Assembly: GCA_937897215.1 (NCBI GenBank)
Contig: CALCBQ010000136.1
Span: 1 to 9,953, forward strand
DNA length: 9,953 nt
Reading direction: 5' to 3'
Source of the DNA: an uncultured Clostridia bacterium
Lineage (GTDB): Bacteria; Bacillota; Clostridia; Oscillospirales; Acutalibacteraceae
Shown here: positions 4,797 through 9,953 of the stretch, piece after piece
Layout of the letters: every line of letters starts with the position of its first letter
How positions within the stretch are numbered: position 1 is the first letter of the stretch
Notes under the pieces: generated by a model
Told to the model about the DNA's origin: nothing
Seen by the model: the letters and a program-made list of their open reading frames with translations, nothing else
Databases searched by the model: none
Made by a program: the position numbers and the translations under genes

Positions 4797-7154
4797 ATGA
4801 ATTTTAAAGAACATTTTAACAATTCAATATTGTTTTTTGACGGTGCAATGGGTACCGAACTCCAAAAAAACGGACTTAAAAAGGGCGAGTTACCGGAAAA
4901 TTTAAATATTCACTCTCCTAAAATCGTGGCAAGGGTGCATAAATCATATTTAGATGCAGGTTGCAACATAATCTCAACTAACACATTCGGTGCGAATTCG
5001 CTTAAATTCGATAATGTTAATGAAATTATTACAAAAGCCGTTGAAATCGCAAAAAATGCAATCAAAGAAAGCGAAAAATATGCTTTTGTTGCTCTTGATA
5101 TAGGTCCACTTGGCAAACTCTTAAAACCGTATGGCGATTTAGAATTCGGAACTGCCTACGACCTTTATAAAGAACAGGTTATAGCAGGTGCAAATGCAGG
5201 TGCAGACCTTATTCTCATTGAAACAATGGGGGATTTGTACGAAATCAAATCAGCAGTTCTTGCTGCAAAAGAAAATACAGATTTGCCTGTGCTTGTTTCA
5301 ATGATTTTTGACGAAAAGGGCATACTTTTAACAGGCGCAGACATTAAAACTGCAGTCATTACTCTTGAGGGTCTTGGCGTTGACGGAATTGGTATGAACT
5401 GTGGACTTGGTCCTGACCAGATGCTTGAACTACTTAAAGAAATGAAAAAGTATTCAAGCACACCGATTTTTGTTCAGCCAAATGCAGGGCTCCCTGTAAG
5501 TATTAATGGTGTTACAACCTACAATGTAACTCCAGAAGAATTTGCAAGCAAGCAACTTCAAATCCTTAAAAATGGTGCTTGTGCATTGGGTGGTTGTTGT
5601 GGTACAACTCCTGAGCATATTAAAGCAATGATTGACCTTTGCAAAAACGAGCAAATCGAGAAAATTAGCAAAAAGCATATTACAGCAGTTACATCATACT
5701 CAAAAGCAGTAATCTTTGAAAATAAGCCAATTATCATTGGCGAAAGAATTAACCCCACAGGCAAAAAGATGCTCAAAGAAGCACTGCGTAATAATGATAT
5801 GGATTATATTTACCGTGAGGGTGTAACCCAAGCGGATGCTGGTGCAGACATTCTTGATGTTAATGTGGGACTTCCTGAAATTGACGAGCCTGAAATGATG
5901 CAAAATGCCGTTTTAGGACTTCAAAGTATTCTCAGCACACCATTACAGGTTGACACCTCTGACTCCGTCGCTATGGAAAAAGCACTTAGAATCTATAATG
6001 GCAAGCCAATGGTAAATTCCGTTAACGGTAAAGAAAAAGTTATGGATGAGGTATTCCCACTTGTCAAAAAATACGGTGGAGTACTTGTATGCTTGACTCT
6101 TGACGAAAACGGAATCCCTGAAACCGTTGAAGGCAGAATTGCAATAGCAAAACGAATTATAGACAAAGCCCAAGAATACGGAATAGCAAAAGAAAATCTT
6201 GTGTTTGACCCACTTTGTATGACTGTCAGCACAAATAAAGATAACGCAAAAATCACTTTGGAATGTATTGAAAAACTTACAAACGATTTAGGTGTTAAAA
6301 CAGTTCTTGGTGTGTCAAATGTGTCATTCGGACTTCCAAATCGTGAACTTCTCAACTCTGCATTTTTCACACTTGCAATGCAAAAAGGATTAAGTGCAGG
6401 AATTATCAACCCAAAAAGCAATGCTATGATGAATTCATATTACTCATTCTGTGCATTAAACGGATTAGACGAGAATTTCGAACAGTATATCGCCAATGTT
6501 ACTGACACAAAAACAGAAGTTAAAGCAATTGATGTTGACCTTAAAACTGCTGTTGTAAAAGGGCTTAAATCTCAAGCAAAAGAGCAAACAAAACTTGAAC
6601 TTAAAACTAAAACACCAATCGAAATAATTGATGGTATTTTAGTTCCTGCACTTAATGAAGTAGGCAAGGGATTTGAAGAAAATACAATATTCTTACCGTC
6701 CCTTTTAATGAGTGCCGAAACTGCAGGCGCAAGTTTTGAAATCATTAAAGAATATATGGTGAGTAGTGGTGCAAAAACTGAAGAAAAGGGCAGAATACTC
6801 ATAGCAACCGTTGAGGGCGATATTCACGATATAGGTAAAAATATCGTGAAAGTATTGCTCGAAAACTACGGATTTTCAGTAATCGATATGGGTAAAGATA
6901 TAACCCCTGAAGCCATTGTAGAAAAAGCAGAAAAAGAGAATATTAAACTTGTTGGTCTTTCTGCTTTAATGACTACAACAGTACCGTCAATGGAGAAAAC
7001 AATTAGTCTTCTCAAAGCAAAAAATCCACAAATTGCCGTTATGGTAGGTGGCGCAGTTCTGACCGAAGATTATGCAAAAACTATTGGTGCAGACTTCTAT
7101 GGTAAAGATGCTATGGCGTCTGTAAGAATTGCCGAAAAATTCTTTGCAAAATAA
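4797..7154 (+). CDS. metH: Cobalamin-dependent methionine synthase (MetH) lacking the reactivation domain
   Basis: MetH transfers a methyl group from 5-methyltetrahydrofolate through cobalamin to homocysteine, giving methionine. Domains in order: homocysteine S-methyltransferase barrel (about 1-290) with zinc ligands C202, C267 and C268 (GMNCG and GGCCGTTPEHI); pterin-binding barrel (about 305-560) with IIIGERINPTGKK near the start and DILDVNVG (351-358); helical cobalamin cap (about 575-660) with LLMSAETAG (636-644); and the Rossmann-like B12 domain (about 665-785) with the cobalt-ligand motif DIHDIG (675-680; H677). At 785 residues it ends after the B12 domain, whereas the E. coli enzyme has about 1,227. 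The missing fourth domain is supplied by the gene immediately upstream. Ribosome binding site AAGGAA (4784-4789), 7-nt spacer. No metF or methyl-tetrahydrofolate supply gene is present. All key residues are intact. Confidence 0.96.
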   Translation: MNFKEHFNNSILFFDGAMGTELQKNGLKKGELPENLNIHSPKIVARVHKSYLDAGCNIISTNTFGANSLKFDNVNEIITKAVEIAKNAIKESEKYAFVALDIGPLGKLLKPYGDLEFGTAYDLYKEQVIAGANAGADLILIETMGDLYEIKSAVLAAKENTDLPVLVSMIFDEKGILLTGADIKTAVITLEGLGVDGIGMNCGLGPDQMLELLKEMKKYSSTPIFVQPNAGLPVSINGVTTYNVTPEEFASKQLQILKNGACALGGCCGTTPEHIKAMIDLCKNEQIEKISKKHITAVTSYSKAVIFENKPIIIGERINPTGKKMLKEALRNNDMDYIYREGVTQADAGADILDVNVGLPEIDEPEMMQNAVLGLQSILSTPLQVDTSDSVAMEKALRIYNGKPMVNSVNGKEKVMDEVFPLVKKYGGVLVCLTLDENGIPETVEGRIAIAKRIIDKAQEYGIAKENLVFDPLCMTVSTNKDNAKITLECIEKLTNDLGVKTVLGVSNVSFGLPNRELLNSAFFTLAMQKGLSAGIINPKSNAMMNSYYSFCALNGLDENFEQYIANVTDTKTEVKAIDVDLKTAVVKGLKSQAKEQTKLELKTKTPIEIIDGILVPALNEVGKGFEENTIFLPSLLMSAETAGASFEIIKEYMVSSGAKTEEKGRILIATVEGDIHDIGKNIVKVLLENYGFSVIDMGKDITPEAIVEKAEKENIKLVGLSALMTTTVPSMEKTISLLKAKNPQIAVMVGGAVLTEDYAKTIGADFYGKDAMASVRIAEKFFAK

Positions 7155-7177
7155 GTCAAATTATGGCTATATTATAA

Positions 7178-7206
7178 TTGACAAATTCATACTGCAGTAG
7201 TATGAT
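7178..7206 (+). promoter_or_regulatory. Promoter of nifS-nifU
   Basis: TTGACA (7178-7183), a 17-bp spacer and TATGAT (7201-7206) form a near-perfect sigma-A promoter in the 115-nt gap after metH. Transcription should start near 7213, giving a leader of about 57 nt. No terminator is visible after metH, so read-through from the rrf2-metH operon may add to expression. Confidence 0.85.
7188..7204. promoter_or_regulatory. Candidate Rrf2/IscR operator at the nifS promoter
   Basis: CATACT (7188-7193) and AGTATG (7199-7204) are perfect inverted arms around GCAGT, and they cover the spacer and the -10 hexamer. A dimer bound here would block RNA polymerase. The ATAC...GTAT form is of the kind bound by Rrf2-family repressors, and a degenerate version lies at the same promoter position before the rrf2 gene. 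The assignment rests on position and symmetry only. Confidence 0.55.
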
Positions 7207-7209
7207 ATA

Positions 7210-7238
7210 TATGAATTCACAGTAATTCACTATGAATT
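7210..7238. repeat. Palindromic and direct repeats in the nifS leader
   Basis: TATGAATT occurs at 7210-7217 and 7231-7238, two turns of the helix apart (21 bp). AATTCAC occurs at 7214-7220 and 7224-7230. AATTCA-CTA-TGAATT (7224-7238) is a perfect 6-bp inverted repeat with a 3-nt centre. These lie just downstream of the expected transcription start and may form a second regulator site, or may be low-complexity AT-rich sequence. Confidence 0.4.
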
Positions 7239-7269
7239 GTAATCAACTCACTTTAGGAGAGATGTATAT

Positions 7270-8451
7270 ATGAAGGTTTATGCAGATAACGCTGCAACAA
7301 CAAAAATATCAAAAGTTGCCCTTGATGCTATGATGCCATGCTTCCAAGAAATCTATGGTAACCCATCAAGTTTGCATAGTGTAGGGCAAGATGCTTTCCA
7401 CGCAGTACGCGATGCTCGTAACACTATTGCCGAGTGCATTAACGCAGACCCTAACGATGTTTATTTTTCATCAGGTGGTAGCGAAAGCGACAACTGGGCA
7501 ATTAAAGGTGCAGCTTACCTTATGGCTAAAAAGGGTAAGAAACATATTATCAGTTCAAAGTTTGAGCATCACGCAGTTTTACACACACTTAACGCACTCA
7601 AAAAAGAGGGCTTTGAAATCACTTTGCTTGATGTTTATGAAAATGGACTTGTGCGTGTTGAAGATGTTAAGAATGCAATCAAAGACGATACAGCACTTGT
7701 AACAATTATGTATGCAAATAATGAAATCGGCACAGTTCAGCCAATTCGTGAAATCGGTGCAGTTTGTCGTGAAAAGGGCGTACTCTTCCATACAGACGCT
7801 GTTCAGGCAATTGGCCATATTCCTGTTGATGTAAAGGCAGATAATATTGATATGATGTCTTTCTCAGGTCATAAATTCCACGGACCAAAAGGCGTTGGCG
7901 GACTTTATTGCAAAAAGGGTATTCGCCTTCCAAATCTTATCGAGGGTGGCGCTCAGGAGAGAAATCGTCGTGCAGGTACTGAAAATGTTCCTGCAATCGT
8001 TGGTATGGCAGCAGCCCTTAAAGATGCTTGCGACAATATGGAAGAAAACACCAAGAAGCTTGTTGCAATGCGTGAGCAACTTATTGAAGGTATTCTTAAA
8101 ATCGATTTAAGCCGAATTAACGGCGACCGCGAGCACAGACTCCCCGGTAATGTAAGCGCTTGCTTTGAAGGCGTTGAGGGCGAATCACTTCTTCTTTACC
8201 TTGACTTAATGGGAATCAGCGCATCTTCCGGCTCAGCTTGTACTTCTGGCTCACTTGACCCAAGCCATGTGCTTTTGTCAATTGGACTCCCACACGAAGT
8301 TGCACACGGCTCATTAAGACTTAGTCTTTGTGAAGACAACACACCTGAAGAAATGGATTATATTTTAGAAAAACTCCCACCAATTATTGAAAGACTTCGC
8401 GATATGTCTCCATTGTGGGAAAAAATACAAAAAGAAAGAGGTTTAGTGTAA
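7270..8451 (+). CDS. nifS: Cysteine desulfurase NifS
   Basis: A pyridoxal-phosphate enzyme that removes sulfur from L-cysteine to give alanine and a persulfide, which is passed to the scaffold protein for Fe-S cluster assembly. The 393-residue protein is full length. Visible residues are the N-terminal YADNAATT (4-11), catalytic H100 in SSKFEHHAV, D176 and Q179 in HTDAVQA, the PLP lysine K202 in SFSGHKFHGPKG, RRAGTEN (233-239), and the persulfide cysteine C324 in the mobile loop SSGSACTSG. This loop places it in the NifS/IscS group (group I), not the SufS group. Ribosome binding site AGGAG (7255-7259), 10 nt before the ATG. The stop codon shares one base with the nifU start (TAATG), so the two are translationally coupled. 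Its position near nadA suits supplying the NadA cluster, as nifS adjoins the nad genes in Bacillus subtilis. Confidence 0.96.
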   Translation: MKVYADNAATTKISKVALDAMMPCFQEIYGNPSSLHSVGQDAFHAVRDARNTIAECINADPNDVYFSSGGSESDNWAIKGAAYLMAKKGKKHIISSKFEHHAVLHTLNALKKEGFEITLLDVYENGLVRVEDVKNAIKDDTALVTIMYANNEIGTVQPIREIGAVCREKGVLFHTDAVQAIGHIPVDVKADNIDMMSFSGHKFHGPKGVGGLYCKKGIRLPNLIEGGAQERNRRAGTENVPAIVGMAAALKDACDNMEENTKKLVAMREQLIEGILKIDLSRINGDREHRLPGNVSACFEGVEGESLLLYLDLMGISASSGSACTSGSLDPSHVLLSIGLPHEVAHGSLRLSLCEDNTPEEMDYILEKLPPIIERLRDMSPLWEKIQKERGLV

Positions 8452-8870
8452 TGGAATATTCAGAAAAAGTAATGGAACATTTTACAAATCCACATAATGT
8501 AGGTAAACTTGACGACGCTGATGGTGTGGGAGAAGTTGGCAACGCAAAATGTGGCGATATTATGAAAATGTATCTCAAAATTGAGAATGATATAATTACA
8601 GACGTTAAATTCAATACTTATGGTTGTGCATCTGCAATCGCAACAAGTTCAATTGCAACTGATATGATTAAAGGCCAACCTTTAAGTGAAGCACTTAAGC
8701 TTACAAACAAAGCAGTTGTTGAGGCGCTTGACGGACTTCCAGCAGTTAAAATCCACTGCTCAGTTCTTGCAGAACAAGCAATCAAAGCAGCCGTAAAGGA
8801 TTACTACGATAAAAATGGTATAGAATATAATGCAGACGAATTTAAGTTCGACGAAGACCATCATCACTAA
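8451..8870 (+). CDS. nifU: Fe-S cluster assembly scaffold protein NifU (IscU-like, Clostridium type)
   Basis: The scaffold on which Fe-S clusters are built from NifS-delivered sulfur before transfer to target proteins. From the ATG at 8451 it has 139 residues and consists only of the IscU-type domain. It begins EYSEKVMEHFTNPHNVG, typical of the family. The three cluster-binding cysteines are C34 (NAKCGD), C59 (YGCASA) and C103 (HCSVLAE), and the conserved aspartate D36 is present. There are no central ferredoxin-like or C-terminal Nfu domains as in long nitrogen-fixation NifU. Start choice: an upstream in-frame ATG at 8415 would add 12 basic residues but lies inside nifS. The ATG at 8451 overlaps the nifS stop by one base, has AGAGG 10 nt upstream and gives the normal family N-terminus. 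The tail ends in DEDHHH, possibly able to bind metal. Confidence 0.95.
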   Translation: MEYSEKVMEHFTNPHNVGKLDDADGVGEVGNAKCGDIMKMYLKIENDIITDVKFNTYGCASAIATSSIATDMIKGQPLSEALKLTNKAVVEALDGLPAVKIHCSVLAEQAIKAAVKDYYDKNGIEYNADEFKFDEDHHH

Positions 8871-8879
8871 AATTGTTTC

Positions 8880-8960
8880 TTTTTCCGCAATACTTCGTGG
8901 CTTTCGGCTCGCGGTATACCTGATACAGCTTCGCCTTAGCCACATTGTCTTGCGAAAAAA
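8880..8960. repeat. Long imperfect inverted repeat between nifU and nadA
   Basis: The arms 8880-8902 and 8938-8960 pair at 18 of 23 positions with no gaps: five T-A pairs, CGCAA/TTGCG, an internal loop containing two pairs, and GTGGCT/AGCCAC. The 35-nt loop contains the palindrome GGTATACC (8913-8920) and a smaller GTAT...ATAC hairpin (8914-8926). The 5' arm begins with T and the 3' arm ends with A, so neither strand has the T-run after the stem that an intrinsic terminator needs. There is no coding capacity. It may be a small dispersed repeat of the MITE or REP type, or a structured RNA end of the nifS-nifU transcript. Confidence 0.6.
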
Positions 8961-8977
8961 TAAATCAATTTTATAAT
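8950..8977 (+). promoter_or_regulatory. Probable nadA promoter
   Basis: TTGCGA (8950-8955) and TATAAT (8972-8977) are 16 bp apart. The -10 is perfect and the -35 matches at the important TTG. Transcription would start near 8984, giving a 5' leader of about 70 nt with a strong hairpin. The -35 lies within the right arm of the inverted repeat at 8880-8960. Confidence 0.6.
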
Positions 8978-8984
8978 CTGTGGG

Positions 8985-9021
8985 GGTCGCCCGCGTAGGG
9001 ACAGACATCCTTGTCTGTCCG
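8985..9021. repeat. GTAG-type stem-loop repeat in the nadA leader
   Basis: GTAG (8995-8998) is followed by GGACAGACA (8999-9007), a 4-nt loop and TGTCTGTCC (9012-9020), then G: a perfect 9-bp stem 32 nt before the nadA start. The layout matches the repeats at 1716 and 2308. Just before it, GGTCGCCCG (8985-8993) resembles the 3' half of another copy (compare AATCGCCCG at 2324-2332), as if one copy had inserted in or fused with a remnant of another. No T-run follows, so it should not terminate transcription. Confidence 0.6.
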
Positions 9022-9052
9022 CTAAAATGCTTATAAAAGGAGCATTCTCAAA

Positions 9053-9953
9053 ATGACAGTAAAAGAAATGCAAGAAAAAATCTTGCAACTAAAAAAAGAA
9101 AAAGATATCTGTATTCTCGCTCATAGTTACGTTGCTCGTGAGATTGTTGAGGTTGCCGACTTCACAGGCGATAGTTTTCAGTTAAGCGTACTTGCAGAGA
9201 AAACTAATGCTAAAACTGTAATTATGTGTGGAGTTCGTTTTATGGCTGAAACCGTAAAAATTCTTTCACCTGAAAAAACAGTTTATATTACAAGTCCTGT
9301 TGCAGGTTGCCCAATGGCAGAGCAAATGAGTAAAGAATATATTGAGCAAGTAAAAAAAGAGAATCCAGACTATACCGTTGTGGCATATATTAACACAACT
9401 GCAGAGCTTAAAACAGTTTGTGATGTTTGTGTAACATCTGCATCAGCAGTAAATGTTGTAAGTAAGCTTCCAAATGATAAAATTCTTTTTATCCCTGATT
9501 GTAACTTAGGCGATTTCGTTGCAAAGCAACTTCCTGAAAAAACATTTAAGTTTGTAAATGGTGGTTGCCCAATCCATGGTCAGATTACTGCAGAAGATGT
9601 TAAAAAGGCAAGAAAACTCTATCCTGATTCACTTTTGCTCGTTCATCCTGAATGTAAGCCTGAAGTCGTTGAACTTGCTGACTATGTTGGCTCAACAACA
9701 GGTATTATGAAATTCGCAAAAGAGAGTAAGCATAAGAATTTCATTATCGGTACAGAAATCAGTATTGCAGAGTCTTTGCAGTATGAGTGCCCCGATAAAA
9801 AATTCTACCCACTTTCAAAAGAGCTTATTTGTCCCAATATGAAGGCTACAACCCTTGTTGACCTTTATAACACCGTAATAGATGAGGGTGGCGAAGAGAT
9901 TATAATGGACGAGCAGACCATTAAAGATGCTAAAAAATGCATTGATATGATGA
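9053..9953 (+). CDS. nadA: Quinolinate synthase NadA (3' end cut by window)
   Basis: NadA condenses iminoaspartate with dihydroxyacetone phosphate to quinolinate, the first committed intermediate of de novo NAD synthesis, using an oxygen-sensitive [4Fe-4S] cluster. The 300 codons visible run off the window with no stop. The three cluster cysteines are C86 (SPVAGCPMAE), C172 (GGCPIHGQ) and C260 (LICPNMKATTL), at the spacing of the compact NadA of thermophiles and Clostridia. Also visible are AHSYVARE (23-30), INTTAELK (113-120), TSASAV (128-133), HPEC (198-201) and GTEIS (233-237). Known short NadA proteins have about 300-305 residues, so very little is missing. Start: AAGGAG (9037-9042), 10 nt before the ATG. 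It has its own probable promoter at 8950. nadB and nadC, commonly its neighbours, would be expected beyond the edge. Dependence on NifS and NifU for the cluster explains the location. Confidence 0.95.
   Translation, partial: MTVKEMQEKILQLKKEKDICILAHSYVAREIVEVADFTGDSFQLSVLAEKTNAKTVIMCGVRFMAETVKILSPEKTVYITSPVAGCPMAEQMSKEYIEQVKKENPDYTVVAYINTTAELKTVCDVCVTSASAVNVVSKLPNDKILFIPDCNLGDFVAKQLPEKTFKFVNGGCPIHGQITAEDVKKARKLYPDSLLLVHPECKPEVVELADYVGSTTGIMKFAKESKHKNFIIGTEISIAESLQYECPDKKFYPLSKELICPNMKATTLVDLYNTVIDEGGEEIIMDEQTIKDAKKCIDMM

Noticed and set aside
5165..6421. Several long minus-strand reading frames opposite metH
   Set aside because: They are serine/threonine-rich antisense shadows of a gene with intact catalytic motifs throughout; none resembles a known family.
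7262..7273. Tiny reading frame (ATG TAT ATA TGA) across the nifS start
   Set aside because: Its start is only 2 nt from the AGGAG, too close for initiation, and it encodes three residues.
8415..8450. Upstream in-frame ATG for nifU at 8415
   Set aside because: It would add 12 basic residues not seen in the family and lies 36 nt inside nifS; the TAATG junction at 8449-8453 is the standard coupled start.
8760..9008. Minus-strand reading frame over the end of nifU and the following gap
   Set aside because: It has no recognisable domain or ribosome binding site and mainly mirrors the nifU coding sequence and the inverted repeat.
8999..9020. NiaR operator in the nadA leader
   Set aside because: The half-sites TGTC and GACA are present, but in the opposite orientation to the NiaR site as I remember it. 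The layout fits the intergenic repeat family better.
1..9953. Mobile elements, CRISPR arrays, phage or defence genes, tRNA and rRNA genes
   Set aside because: None seen: no transposase, integrase, regularly spaced direct repeats, or cloverleaf or rRNA motifs. The only repeats are small hairpin elements.

Overview
The window is 9,953 bases of AT-rich DNA in which every gene lies on the + strand. Strong purine-rich ribosome binding sites, sigma-A-type promoters and the gene families point to Bacillota, class Clostridia, probably a gut-type anaerobe. Supporting signs are a Clostridium-type NifS/NifU pair next to nadA, an IscR-like Rrf2 regulator, a methionine synthase whose reactivation domain is a separate gene, and GC-rich stem-loop repeats between genes. 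No taxonomic marker is present, so a genus cannot be given. LAYOUT: (1) 1-146 holds a short GC-rich inverted repeat and a consensus promoter. (2) 147-872 encodes a TIGR00266/AIM24-family protein and ends in a terminator. (3) 975-1712 is nadE with its own promoter, followed by a compound stem-loop repeat region. (4) 1843-2301 encodes a small GtrA-family membrane protein, followed by a terminator-like repeat. (5) 2416-3648 encodes an unusual protein: a MerR-type DNA-binding domain joined to three membrane helices and a C-terminal domain predicted to lie outside the membrane. It has a MerR-style promoter (19-bp spacer over a palindrome) and a perfect 10-bp terminator, so it forms an isolated unit. 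(6) 3792-7154 is a tight operon of an Rrf2/IscR-like regulator, a stand-alone MetH reactivation protein and metH. (7) 7270-8870 is nifS-nifU with its own promoter, covered by a palindrome that resembles the sequence at the rrf2 promoter. (8) 8871-9052 is a gene-free gap with an imperfect inverted repeat, a likely nadA promoter and a second stem-loop repeat. (9) 9053 to the window end is nadA, cut by the edge probably only a few codons before its stop. HOW THE GENES FIT TOGETHER: Two themes run through the region, sulfur/Fe-S metabolism and NAD synthesis. NifS takes sulfur from cysteine and NifU builds Fe-S clusters; NadA needs a [4Fe-4S] cluster to make quinolinate; NadE performs the last step of NAD synthesis. 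The Rrf2 protein has an IscR-like cysteine cluster and so may sense Fe-S status. It heads an operon making methionine synthase, which recycles homocysteine, and may also control nifS-nifU. I found no mobile element, CRISPR array, phage gene, defence system or RNA gene. Most of the window is housekeeping; the items most worth following are the membrane-anchored MerR fusion, the possible Rrf2 regulon linking methionine synthase to Fe-S assembly, and the intergenic repeat families.
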